From assembly GCA_009773315.1 (NCBI GenBank), contig WRPE01000033.1, positions 1-34,486 of the forward strand: a stretch of 34,486 nt of DNA. Reading direction: 5' to 3'. This DNA is from Syntrophaceae bacterium. Lineage in GTDB: Bacteria; Desulfobacterota; Syntrophia; Syntrophales; Smithellaceae. The notes under the pieces are model-generated. The model saw nothing but the letters and a program-made list of their open reading frames with translations, searched no databases and was not told the origin of the DNA. Shown here in pieces: positions 23,934 to 32,464 of the stretch (positions within the stretch are counted from its first letter, which is position 1; each line of letters begins with the position of its first letter). Made by a program: the position numbers and the translations under genes.

Positions 23934-24787
23934 GGCAGGCGCACCCCCTTGGCTTGCAATTCGCCAAAGAGAGAACGAGTCGCTTCCAGGAAGGCGGCAA
24001 ATCCATCAGACTGATGGACAGCGATCACATCCGGGGAAAGAAAACGTGACAGGTCTTGGGCAATGGCCCCGCGCATCATTTCTGCATCTTGCTTTAGAGG
24101 CTTGATAAAAAAATCAATATTTCTGTGAGCGATAAAAGCTGCCCTGTAAAGCGTGAATTTTCTATGGATAATCTCCACATCCACGGGCGTTTTCAGGACG
24201 GCATAAAGATACCAGAGATCAAAAAAATCGCGGCCTTTAATATAGCGACGCTCCAGGAGGGCTCGCACTTTGTCGGAAAGAATCTCCGCGGTCGTTTCCG
24301 CGACGATAATCGCATTGGGGCGCGGCACGCGGAATTCCCCGGAAGCCATCAGATAGGCAACGGCGCTCAACGATGAAAGAACATGATTTTGGACATCCGG
24401 CAATTTTCCCGCAACCAGACCTTCAAATTCCAGCTTGATGGAAATTTTTTCTCTGGACGTTTCCGGGCGAAAGTCCACAAAGCATTTCAGCGCATCAGCG
24501 CGCGCGCTTTTTTTGCTTACAGTGACCGCACCGACGCCAAAATGAGGAATCATGAGCTTTTCAATGCCCTTGATGGCCCCGCTCAGAATTTTTTCCACGG
24601 CTTCGGGCGCAAGGGACGTTACAAAATCGAGATCTTCTGAAAAACGACTCCCGCCGTAACACCAGCGAAGTGCCGTGCCACCCTGAAAGATCAGATGGCG
24701 GCTATCCTTCTGCATAAAAAGCTGGTGCAGAAGAATCAACTGCGCAATCTCCGCCTTGCGGATATAGGTTTCACGATAAGTTTTCAT
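23930..24787 (-). CDS. abiEii: AbiEii/AbiGii-family nucleotidyltransferase toxin
   Basis: 285 residues. Nucleotidyltransferase motif: FQGGTALRWCYGG (GGTAL 36-40) followed by SRFSEDLDF with D52 and D54 as metal ligands; later KISIKLEF and the conserved LSDKVRALLERRYIKGRDFF with DLWYLY. AbiEii toxins are GTP-binding nucleotidyltransferases that block growth during phage infection; related MenT-type toxins modify tRNA. It is first in a two-gene operon with abiEi. The promoter is almost directly on the start, so the transcript is nearly leaderless. Confidence 0.9.
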   Translation of the reverse strand: MKTYRETYIRKAEIAQLILLHQLFMQKDSRHLIFQGGTALRWCYGGSRFSEDLDFVTSLAPEAVEKILSGAIKGIEKLMIPHFGVGAVTVSKKSARADALKCFVDFRPETSREKISIKLEFEGLVAGKLPDVQNHVLSSLSAVAYLMASGEFRVPRPNAIIVAETTAEILSDKVRALLERRYIKGRDFFDLWYLYAVLKTPVDVEIIHRKFTLYRAAFIAHRNIDFFIKPLKQDAEMMRGAIAQDLSRFLSPDVIAVHQSDGFAAFLEATRSLFGELQAKGVRLP

Positions 24788-24800
24788 ATGCGGTTACGAT

Positions 24801-24828
24801 ATAATACATATTTGTATTGTAATGTAAA
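24801..24828 (-). promoter_or_regulatory. abiE promoter with central inverted repeat
   Basis: TTTACA (24828-24823), 16-bp spacer, TATTAT (24806-24801). AATACA-TATT-TGTATT (24803-24818) is a perfect inverted repeat in the spacer and -10 box, a likely AbiEi operator. Confidence 0.6.
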
Positions 24829-24833
24829 CTGAA

Positions 24834-26126
24834 TTATGAGCTCTTCTGCATCCCAAACATTTTTCTGATCGTCCAGTATTTCCAGTAAGGGACCGCCGCA
24901 ACGGACAGGCCGTCTTTTTTTAAAATGCCTTCGGTGTTCAATGTGATGACCATGCCGCGTTTGAGCCCGTATTTGCTCATAAAAGAAAACACCGGTTTGA
25001 TGTCCGCCGCTTTCACATCCTTGCGCATTTTTATTTCCACCGGCAGCGGGCCGGTCGCACCCGTGTTGATGATATCGATTTCCTCGTTGCGCGGTGTGCG
25101 CAGGAAAAACTGAGGTTCGAGAAGATTGACAAAATACTGTTCCATCAAAAGAGAAAATTCAATTGACGGCTCCAACGCCAGCGTGAACGCGGTATTGGAT
25201 AGATACGCCCGCTTGATCTTTTTCTCGCTGGTCAGAAGATTGGGCGAGTAGTTATACAATTTGTTCAGAAACAGACCGTATTCCAGATAACCGACATAAT
25301 TAGCCAGCGTGCGCTGATCGATCTTCAGATCATTGGCCAGATTTTTGTAGTCCAGATAGAGTCCGGGCCTTGCCGCAATAATGGTCATCAGTTTCAGCAG
25401 CAATGCCGGTGACGCCAATCCGAACGCCATGGGCATATCAACGAAAATCACCCGTTCAAGAATGCTCTCCCGGATGTATTTGCGCAGTATCATATCTTCA
25501 AAATGGAAGGTTTCAATAAAGCCTCCGGTTTTGAGATAATCGGCAAAGTGGCGTTTGATATTGTTTTCAAAAATGTCTTCACGCTCAGGATCAATGGCAA
25601 TATCCTTGAAGGACAGGTATTCATCAAAATCGAGCGGATGGATCACGACATCGAAAAACCGACCGGCCAGACTTTCGCGCGCGGAGCGCCAGGCGGGAAT
25701 CCTTGCCGATCCGGAAAGAAATATTTTGACCTGCGGGTGCAGATCATAGAGTATTTTAATTTGGGCCGGCCAGTCCGCCAGCTTCTGGATTTCATCAAAG
25801 AACAAATACGTTGCCGTCCCGGACAGATCCGATTTCAGAATGTCCGTTTGATAGGTTTTCAGCAGGTCGTCGAAATTCAGGCGCGCCTCATCAAAGGAAT
25901 AATACAAAATTCGATAAGGCGGTACGCCCCGCTGCAGCAGCTCTTCCACAAGCTGGAAAAGCAAGGTTGTTTTTCCAACCCGGCGTAAACCGGTCAGCAA
26001 CAGAATCTGGCGGGTATCCAGATACGGTAAGAGTGCCGGAAAGACCTTTCTTTTCCGGCCACTTAACGCCGCCGATATTTTTCCGTCCCGCCACCAGGGG
26101 TTAAATGTCATCAAGTCCATAGGCAT
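24834..26126 (-). CDS. AAA+ ATPase with DUF4143 (AAA_14) domain
   Basis: 430 residues. Walker A GLRRVGKT (46-53), Walker B YLFFDEIQKL (D111, E112), arginine-rich FLSGSARIPAW region, winged-helix middle, then the DUF4143 C-terminus with NEEIDIINTGATGP and VEIKMRKD, a PD-(D/E)XK-like E..D..ExK arrangement. Start choice is uncertain: ATG 26126 has no ribosome-binding site, while ATG 26120 has TTGGA 6 nt away. Proteins of this class are common near mobile and defence genes, but their role is unknown. It has its own strong promoter. It lies between csm5 and abiEii, and a related but distinct protein lies upstream of cas10. Confidence 0.82.
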   Translation of the reverse strand: MPMDLMTFNPWWRDGKISAALSGRKRKVFPALLPYLDTRQILLLTGLRRVGKTTLLFQLVEELLQRGVPPYRILYYSFDEARLNFDDLLKTYQTDILKSDLSGTATYLFFDEIQKLADWPAQIKILYDLHPQVKIFLSGSARIPAWRSARESLAGRFFDVVIHPLDFDEYLSFKDIAIDPEREDIFENNIKRHFADYLKTGGFIETFHFEDMILRKYIRESILERVIFVDMPMAFGLASPALLLKLMTIIAARPGLYLDYKNLANDLKIDQRTLANYVGYLEYGLFLNKLYNYSPNLLTSEKKIKRAYLSNTAFTLALEPSIEFSLLMEQYFVNLLEPQFFLRTPRNEEIDIINTGATGPLPVEIKMRKDVKAADIKPVFSFMSKYGLKRGMVITLNTEGILKKDGLSVAAVPYWKYWTIRKMFGMQKSS

Positions 26127-26146
26127 TCCAATGTAGTTATTTTGCT

Positions 26147-26207
26147 AATACAATAACATTATATTGCTATTATTATCAAATATCAATGCTTTTTCTGTTG
26201 TTGTATT
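26147..26207 (-). promoter_or_regulatory. strong promoter flanked by inverted repeats, upstream of the DUF4143 ATPase
   Basis: TTGATA (26186-26181), 17-bp spacer, TATAAT (26163-26158). AATACAATAACA (26147-26158) and TGTTGTTGTATT (26196-26207) are inverted with one mismatch and bracket the promoter. The ATTGTATT core also occurs at the abiE promoter. Confidence 0.65.
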
Positions 26208-26236
26208 GTTCTGTAAACAGACAATGCTCATTCTAT

Positions 26237-27604
26237 TTAAAAATAGCCTTTCAGTTTATCCTTTGCTTTGCTTTTCTTGAAGTCACCGCCCATGTGTTCC
26301 TTGACGAATACGGCGAATTGCTGTTTGTCTTCATCCACTGCAAGCTCCTTTAAGGCATTGTCAATATTGGAACACAAACGCCCTGCATCGTTTGCCTTGA
26401 TGACTTTTATTGCATCGCACCACTTTTCAAGGGCGGTGCGCACGGCTACCGGCGGTTTTTCTTCAGCCGGTTTTATTTTCTGCTCGAGTAGACCCATTGA
26501 CACAGTGGCAACTGCTGGTTTGTCCATAGGAAGATCATATGGTGTTTCCAAAACGACCCAACCAAAGGGCCGCAGGGTACTTCTTGAGCCAGATTCCGGT
26601 TTACGTTCCTCTGCTGCAAGCCAGAAGGTTCCAGCACCGATTGATGATGTTGCCGCCTGCTCGCCGCGACCACGCATGATCTTTATTTTCCGGTGTCCTT
26701 CTATGGTCAGGCATTCTGCGCCGGAATGACGTCCTAGCCGAAGAAGATGTCCATCTTTCAATGGATCATATTTTGTACCCGTGAGGCTGACAGCAGCCAG
26801 TTCCCTATCTTCACGCTCTTTTTCATCTGTGAAGAACATCATAGCATTTTCAAAAAGAAGCTTCTGTGAAAGGGGTCTTTCAATTCCCGCTCCGGCAAAT
26901 GGTTCATCAATTGTAACCGATCCGGAAAAAATAGCGCCCGGTTCGATCACTTCGAGGATCTGATAAGGTCCACGCGCTGCCTGATTTGATGGTTTTTTCT
27001 TTTCATTGATGGCGTAGCAGATCTTCGTTTTGACCCCATATACGGGGATAAAGTCGGACACCTTGAGCATCCGCAGGGGATCGCTTTGAAAAGAACCCTT
27101 CAGGAGATCTTTTTCAAGATCTTTCCCTTTGCGCTCATTGGAAGGAAAAACTTTAGCCGCCCAATTGAGATAAGCTGTTCGCAATGCACCCTTGACGGCT
27201 GATCCGGGAATGTAGGGCAACTGCGAGTTAACATTGAATGCCGTCCGGTTGATGGTAAACTGGTTCATATCATTCTGCAGCCGCCTGTCCCCTATTTTCA
27301 TTCCTAACAGGGCTTGATAATGGTCAATAAACCCCTTGCTGAGATTCACGCCCAAGCCGGTCACAGGTTTGCCGCGCATAAATTTGTAAAGTTCCAGTAG
27401 AGAGTCGATTGTGCCTCTGGCGCATATTTGGCTGAATAGGACTTTGTCTTTATCAGACAGATTGTTTATAAAATTAATTGGATCAAATGAAATCAGCGTC
27501 TGGGCGCTTTCATCCACAACAAAACCTGCGGGCTCATAGACCTCATCACACCCAACGTGGATCGGCGCCAATGTTCGGAGGAAGAAATTATTATGACTCT
27601 TCAT
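26237..27604 (-). CDS. csm5: Csm5, type III-A RAMP (Cas7-like) protein
   Basis: 455 residues. N-terminal RAMP motif FFLRTLAPIHVGCDEVYEP, IPGSAVKGALRTA (132-144) and, later, LLRLGRHSGAECLTIEG identify Csm5. It caps the 3' end of crRNA in the Csm complex and recruits nucleases for crRNA maturation. It overlaps csm4 by 4 nt and ends the cas10-csm operon. 26127-26236 beyond it holds the next gene's promoter. Confidence 0.92.
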   Translation of the reverse strand: MKSHNNFFLRTLAPIHVGCDEVYEPAGFVVDESAQTLISFDPINFINNLSDKDKVLFSQICARGTIDSLLELYKFMRGKPVTGLGVNLSKGFIDHYQALLGMKIGDRRLQNDMNQFTINRTAFNVNSQLPYIPGSAVKGALRTAYLNWAAKVFPSNERKGKDLEKDLLKGSFQSDPLRMLKVSDFIPVYGVKTKICYAINEKKKPSNQAARGPYQILEVIEPGAIFSGSVTIDEPFAGAGIERPLSQKLLFENAMMFFTDEKEREDRELAAVSLTGTKYDPLKDGHLLRLGRHSGAECLTIEGHRKIKIMRGRGEQAATSSIGAGTFWLAAEERKPESGSRSTLRPFGWVVLETPYDLPMDKPAVATVSMGLLEQKIKPAEEKPPVAVRTALEKWCDAIKVIKANDAGRLCSNIDNALKELAVDEDKQQFAVFVKEHMGGDFKKSKAKDKLKGYF

Positions 27605-28626
27605 CTTTCAACCTCCAATCTAAAAGGTAGATAAACGGCGTAACCCTGCACGACGGTTCTTTCATCACTCTTCGATACGCCTGTAATGGCCCGACCCATA
27701 TAAGGTTTGGCAAAACCATTCTTCTCCTTCGGCATAAAGACAGCCCCCTCGTCTGCCATGATGACAGGGTTTTTAAAAGGATTGACTGAACGAGCCAAGG
27801 TGTCGCCGTGTTTGCCGAAACGGACAAAAGGGGTAAAGTAACTTGCAGCATATGCACCTTTTTCCGGTACGACGGGGGACAGGACATAACAGGCATCCGG
27901 CGTTTTTGCAGCGGGTAAGGCAAGTTCTTTAAAGCCACACGCCGTGAAGCGTCCGCCGCCCGTGGATGCATCTCTTCCAAAACCGGTTTTCCCGATCCGC
28001 TCAATGCCTGTGCACACCCGCTCAATATCGGTTGCATCCTCATCGATCAGAATGAATAAGGCCAGTTCTGCATTGGGAATAAAACACATGCCCAACTGTT
28101 CGTATGGCGCAAATATGCCAAGCCCCGTGGTCATAGTCGAGCGGTTGATGGTGTTGTGCTGCTGGTCAAAGTCACGGGTATAGGAGATTGGCTTCTCCTG
28201 CCGGTTACGGGACGCAACTTTTCCAACAGCCAGTGAAGCGAGTTCCCTATCAGTTTTGTATACGGCATCTTTCAGAGTCATAGACAGGTTTTCCGCCAGG
28301 AGCATCCACTTCAACTTGGTCTTTTCCTTTCGTTCCTCCATCTGTTTACATCTGCCTAAAGCTTTAGATGCCGGGAAAAGAAAAGAAACGGGAATGTCCG
28401 GTTTTTTTACTGCATAACGGGAACTGGCATCGGACAACATCGGCCAGGCAGATGAGAAAACGGCAAATGGTTGCTTCGGGTATTGGGCGATCCACTTATC
28501 CAGACCACCATTTAGTAGTCCTGGGTCGTAAGCCGCCTGCCAGCAGAAATGGCCAAAGACAGTGTCCCCTTTTAAGGGGGTGCCAAACCATCCATCAGGT
28601 CTGATCGTGATCTCGTAGAGTTTCAA
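27601..28626 (-). CDS. csm4: Csm4, type III-A RAMP (Cas5-like) protein
   Basis: 341 residues. N-terminus LYEITIRPDGWFGTPLKGDT is the Csm4 opening with the GTPLKGDTLFG-type loop, and the glycine-rich loop GFGRDASTGGGRF (215-227) is present. Csm4 binds the crRNA 5' handle, AUUGCGAC here, and anchors Cas10. It overlaps csm5 by 4 nt and follows csm3 by 18 nt. Confidence 0.93.
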   Translation of the reverse strand: MKLYEITIRPDGWFGTPLKGDTVFGHFCWQAAYDPGLLNGGLDKWIAQYPKQPFAVFSSAWPMLSDASSRYAVKKPDIPVSFLFPASKALGRCKQMEERKEKTKLKWMLLAENLSMTLKDAVYKTDRELASLAVGKVASRNRQEKPISYTRDFDQQHNTINRSTMTTGLGIFAPYEQLGMCFIPNAELALFILIDEDATDIERVCTGIERIGKTGFGRDASTGGGRFTACGFKELALPAAKTPDACYVLSPVVPEKGAYAASYFTPFVRFGKHGDTLARSVNPFKNPVIMADEGAVFMPKEKNGFAKPYMGRAITGVSKSDERTVVQGYAVYLPFRLEVER

Positions 28627-28644
28627 GATGTCCCACCTCCATCT

Positions 28645-29349
28645 TTAAAATAGTTTCAGGTTGTCAAATTTTTGTTGAATTTCACCATCGGCAAACTGAA
28701 AAGCAACTTTTCCGTAACCCCGGCTGCCGCTTCCGCCGAGTGCATCCATTTCCAGCAATTTTAAACCACGAAGCAAGTAATCAAAAAGTTCATCCTCATT
28801 TTCGTTTAGAAGCTTGAGCGTAACGGCGAAATCGAATTCCACATCGGCGGGCACCCGTTCCGTAAAACGCGGGTTCTGTGCAGTTCCCGTAATGCGGTCG
28901 ATACTGTTTTCCGATTTGACTTCAGTGAGACTGAGCCTTTCACGATAAGCCTTGTTGCGCCATTCCTTCGTCAACTGACAGTCTGAAAAGGACACACGCG
29001 TCGGTCCGATTTCCAGTTCCTCAACGATTTCCGGATGTGAGCCACCCGTGCCGAAAACCTTAACGATTTTGATGGCCTTCTCCTTTTCAGTATCGGTCAG
29101 CTTTTTAATGAGATCGGCCTGAACAGGATGTCCCTTGGATTTGATCATCAGGCCGCTTTCCATCTCCAACAGTGATCGCACCTTGCCCTTGATGGAAGAT
29201 CCAGGGATGTAAGGCTCCTGAGTATGGGGATGTTTAACGACGGGGTTATCCGTTCCACCAATGTGCATTTCCGTGTCGCCCGCGCCAATGTGCAGACCGC
29301 TCTTCAAAACGATTTTCCCTTTGATTTCCTTTATGTCAATAAGCTGCAT
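28645..29349 (-). CDS. csm3: Csm3, backbone RAMP and target-RNA nuclease
   Basis: 234 residues. Cas7-like: LKSGLHIGAGDTEMHIGGTD with catalytic D34 in GGTDNPV, IPGSSIKGKVRS (48-59), and the glycine-rich loop GGSGSRGYGK (205-214). Several Csm3 copies line the crRNA and cleave the target RNA at 6-nt intervals through this aspartate, which is intact. It follows csm2 by 9 nt. Confidence 0.95.
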   Translation of the reverse strand: MQLIDIKEIKGKIVLKSGLHIGAGDTEMHIGGTDNPVVKHPHTQEPYIPGSSIKGKVRSLLEMESGLMIKSKGHPVQADLIKKLTDTEKEKAIKIVKVFGTGGSHPEIVEELEIGPTRVSFSDCQLTKEWRNKAYRERLSLTEVKSENSIDRITGTAQNPRFTERVPADVEFDFAVTLKLLNENEDELFDYLLRGLKLLEMDALGGSGSRGYGKVAFQFADGEIQQKFDNLKLF

Positions 29350-29358
29350 ATGTTCCTC

Positions 29359-29766
29359 CTACGAAGCATCGTATTGTTTGTAAAAACCCATGAAAGCCTC
29401 GAACAGATTGGTAAAGACAGCAAGATCTTCACGTCCGCGAATCTGACCGATCGAGTCTTTCATGAAGGCTGTAAAATTCCCTGTTACCAGCTTGCGCCCT
29501 TCCGCATAGGCTGTCTTGGCAATAAGCATGTTGACGTAGGGGATGATGTTGTCCCATGCCTCCGCATTTGTCCGGTTACTTGCAATGGAGTTCAGTCGCA
29601 CAACCTCGTCATAGAATTTACGGAGTTGCGTGCGCTTGTTCCGTTCGAGCCGTTGCCTGTCATTCAGTCCTGCTGCATGAATCTCTTTCGCCAGTTTTTC
29701 CGCCTTTTCGGAAAACAAGGTCGGTTCAAGCAGACGGCCTGTCGGATCTTTGTAAAATTGAATCAT
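29359..29766 (-). CDS. csm2: Csm2, small subunit of the type III-A complex
   Basis: 135 residues, all-helical. LSKEIHAAGL-like helix (AKEIHAAGLNDRQRLERNK), then TQLRKFYDEVVRL and the C-terminal FTNLFEAFMGFYKQY agree with Csm2 (Cas11). It forms the inner filament along the crRNA-target duplex. It lies between cas10 (9 nt) and csm3 (9 nt). Confidence 0.9.
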   Translation of the reverse strand: MIQFYKDPTGRLLEPTLFSEKAEKLAKEIHAAGLNDRQRLERNKRTQLRKFYDEVVRLNSIASNRTNAEAWDNIIPYVNMLIAKTAYAEGRKLVTGNFTAFMKDSIGQIRGREDLAVFTNLFEAFMGFYKQYDAS

Positions 29767-29775
29767 CTTTTCCTC

Positions 29776-32385
29776 CTATCTGTTGTTGTAAATGACATCC
29801 CAGAGGGCAATCCTGAGACTGCTTCCATGTTCTTCCAGCCAGCGCGCTGCCTGAGTGAATTCCTCTTTCATACGCTTCTTTTCATTCTCGTCCCCTTTGA
29901 TCGTTTTGCCGATGTTCCGCTCCGTCGAATAGCGGAACATCGCCCGCCATTTCAGACATTCCATGTCTTCCACGTGAATCCCCTCCGGACAGCTCGCCAG
30001 CAAAGTCTTTTCCCGCGCGGCCATGTCGATAAAATCATTCAAACGATAAATCATCGCGCTGTTCACTATGTTTCTCTGTTGCCATTTATCGAACTGCTTT
30101 CTGATTTCCTGCAGGGCAAAGAACTCCTTCCATTCGACGGTTTCCGAAAAGATGGTTACCCTGGCGCGCCCAGCATCCTTGGACATTTTCAACGAGGTTT
30201 CCGCCGCTTCTGACATTTTATCGATTGGCGCATGGGGCTTCTGCAGACTGAGCCCGGCGGAAAAATGAAGTTCAGAATTTCCACAAGTATAAGCGGAAAA
30301 ACGGGCGTGAAGCAATGCGACTAGTTCAATCATCCTGTTCCAAGGGCCAATGAGAAAGAGGTCGTCGCCACCGGCAAAAACCGTATAGACATCGCGAAAA
30401 CGATCATCGGTTTTCAGCAAATGCGGCAAATAAAGACAGAAGAAATAATTCAACTGTCTACTCAGGGTTGCGATACGGGAAAGAGTTATCTCGTCCTTTG
30501 TAAGTCCGCAGGACATGAGAAGACCGAGCTGATCAACATCAGCCTTGAGAATCCCCAGGGCTTCTATTCCCTTGTAGCCCCCGTCAGTTTGATTCATCGC
30601 CTTGTTGGCGATGTGTTCGAATGTCTTGGGTGTTCTCAATTGCAATTGATCAATTCGTTCCTCTTTTTTCCGGTCACTCTTTTCTCCCTCAAGCAGTCTT
30701 TCATCTTTCAGATCATCTTCTTCGTAAAAAGGGATATAACCGTTTATAAACTTCGCCGTTACATTCCGGGAAATACCGCTTTGCGGGTCAACGGCAATAT
30801 CCCAGTACTTCAAGAGCTGTCCGCTTCTTGCCAACTGGGTAAGCTTGCTGTCGTCATCCTGAAACATCAACTGATAAAAACCAAAGATAGGCTCCATCAG
30901 TCTGTTCATTTTACTCTTCAGGTCTGCATCCACCGTTGTTATCGCAATCCGTTCATTCTTGACCAGGTTTTCACCGAGAAAAATATGATCATGGCAAATC
31001 CTGCAACAGTAACCGCCATCGTCCCGATCTTTCGTCCCTTCACTGGAAGGCCTTTTGCCACAGTAAGGACAGAGCGGCGGCTTGAGACCGTTTCGAAAGT
31101 CGTCGAGATAGCCGCCTACAACACCGCCAAAACGATCAATATCTATTTTTGTTAGTTTTCTTTCGGCCATTTTCTCGTTTAGGGAGTCACGTATGTCTGC
31201 AAACTTCCCTCTTACAAAGTCGTCCGGTTTTACCGTCAATTGTGTAATGCCCATAGAGTTCTGCCCGAAGGAAACTTTGATCAACCAGTCATTTATCAGA
31301 TGCTCCGCACGTGCGATTGCTTCTTTAGCCGCTTTCGTGTTCGGCGCAATGATCATGAATTTCCCGGCAGCATTCAGGACGATGGATGAAAAGGGAATGC
31401 CAATTTCCCTGCAGATAAGATCCGCCGCCAACTCCGAAAAAAGCGATACGGAGAAGGAGCGCCCACGGAGGATTTTCGCCCGGTGACGTCCCGCTTCGCC
31501 GTTGTCACTGGAGATAAAAGCCTGAATCCCGTAAAAATCGCCGCCAATCAACAGAAACTTTTCTGCGCAATAATCGCGGATAGCATCAATGCCCATATCA
31601 TCTGTCTCGTGGTGGTAAACATACAGGGCGGTGGCCAATGCCGCCGTCATGCGGACATGATCATAGAGCGAAACATCGGGAACAACTTTCCCTGCACGTG
31701 CTGCTGGAATCGCTGAAGTATAGATTAGCATCAGGCTGTCGAAGTGCTCAAACCAGAGTTCAACGCTGTCATTTCGATGAAGCAGTTTTTCCAGGGCAAA
31801 GATAAACTCGTCAAAAAGTTTTTTGTATTCCTCCAGTGCTTTTTCGTTACTGGATGGAACCCCTTGGTTCCTTTGCTGCGGGAAAATATTGTGCGGTGTC
31901 AGTTCCGTTAAGGGATAGACATACTGCTGTTGTATCGGATTCATCTGTTTTTCGGAATCCGTTGGTTTTAATTTTTCAAATAGTGGTAACATTCGTGTTT
32001 GTTTGTAATCTTTCGGCGTGATGGCTTCATTGTATTCCTTATCGAAGTTAGCGCGATCCCACCCGCTGCTGATACGGTCGGCCATGGCAATGATCCACTG
32101 CATCGGCGTTTTCGGTAGATGATGGCCAGCTGCCAGATTTATGAAGCTATCTTCCAAACCCCACTGCGCTTTATTTAGTTGCCGGGGAAGCAATTTTTCG
32201 ATCTGTTCAATAAAAGCAGCTGTGTAAACAGCGTGCCGATGGGTATGCACCCCATTATAGAATGGTTGATAAAGTCCTGCGTTATTATTTAGATACTCTG
32301 GTGCAACATACATCGCGTCTTCTGCCAATTTCCCAATATCATGCAGCAGCCCGGCCAGTGCTACCTTCAAGACCGTATCGTTCAT
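29776..32385 (-). CDS. cas10: Cas10 (Csm1), HD nuclease and cyclic oligoadenylate synthase
   Basis: 869 residues. N-terminal HD domain with H15-D16 in LLHDIGKL and a second histidine pair in AGHHLP (88-89). First palm with GDFYGIQAFI (282-291), zinc finger with C439/C442 and C460/C464, and second palm with the active cyclase motif FAGGDDLFLIG (GGDD 672-675). A C-terminal helical domain completes it. Both catalytic centres look intact: DNA cleavage by HD, and ATP-to-cOA synthesis by GGDD. cOA would activate Csm6 in the same locus. GGAGG lies 6 nt before the ATG. It is first in the operon cas10-csm2-csm3-csm4-csm5, with a palindromic box upstream. Confidence 0.97.
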   Translation of the reverse strand: MNDTVLKVALAGLLHDIGKLAEDAMYVAPEYLNNNAGLYQPFYNGVHTHRHAVYTAAFIEQIEKLLPRQLNKAQWGLEDSFINLAAGHHLPKTPMQWIIAMADRISSGWDRANFDKEYNEAITPKDYKQTRMLPLFEKLKPTDSEKQMNPIQQQYVYPLTELTPHNIFPQQRNQGVPSSNEKALEEYKKLFDEFIFALEKLLHRNDSVELWFEHFDSLMLIYTSAIPAARAGKVVPDVSLYDHVRMTAALATALYVYHHETDDMGIDAIRDYCAEKFLLIGGDFYGIQAFISSDNGEAGRHRAKILRGRSFSVSLFSELAADLICREIGIPFSSIVLNAAGKFMIIAPNTKAAKEAIARAEHLINDWLIKVSFGQNSMGITQLTVKPDDFVRGKFADIRDSLNEKMAERKLTKIDIDRFGGVVGGYLDDFRNGLKPPLCPYCGKRPSSEGTKDRDDGGYCCRICHDHIFLGENLVKNERIAITTVDADLKSKMNRLMEPIFGFYQLMFQDDDSKLTQLARSGQLLKYWDIAVDPQSGISRNVTAKFINGYIPFYEEDDLKDERLLEGEKSDRKKEERIDQLQLRTPKTFEHIANKAMNQTDGGYKGIEALGILKADVDQLGLLMSCGLTKDEITLSRIATLSRQLNYFFCLYLPHLLKTDDRFRDVYTVFAGGDDLFLIGPWNRMIELVALLHARFSAYTCGNSELHFSAGLSLQKPHAPIDKMSEAAETSLKMSKDAGRARVTIFSETVEWKEFFALQEIRKQFDKWQQRNIVNSAMIYRLNDFIDMAAREKTLLASCPEGIHVEDMECLKWRAMFRYSTERNIGKTIKGDENEKKRMKEEFTQAARWLEEHGSSLRIALWDVIYNNR

Positions 32386-32414
32386 TTTATTCCTCCCGCT
32401 CTTATTTTGTCTCG

Positions 32415-32460
32415 TTTATATCAAATACTGAAGTGCTTTTGCCAGTGCGGCAACGTTGCC
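32415..32460 (-). promoter_or_regulatory. putative cas10 operon promoter with palindromic operator
   Basis: GGCAACGTTGCC (32460-32449), then 28 bp, then TATAAA (32420-32415), 30 nt before the cas10 ATG. The -35 region is poor (GGCAAA), as expected for an activator-dependent promoter. The same 14-mer and 28-bp spacing occur before cas1. Confidence 0.55.
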
Positions 32461-32464
32461 GTTA

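Noticed and set aside
29224-30213. 329-residue ORF on the plus strand opposite csm3, csm2 and cas10
   Set aside because: Antisense shadow of three well-supported cas genes; no ribosome-binding site and no recognisable domain.
30421-31155. 244-residue ORF on the plus strand inside cas10
   Set aside because: Shadow of the Cas10 coding frame.
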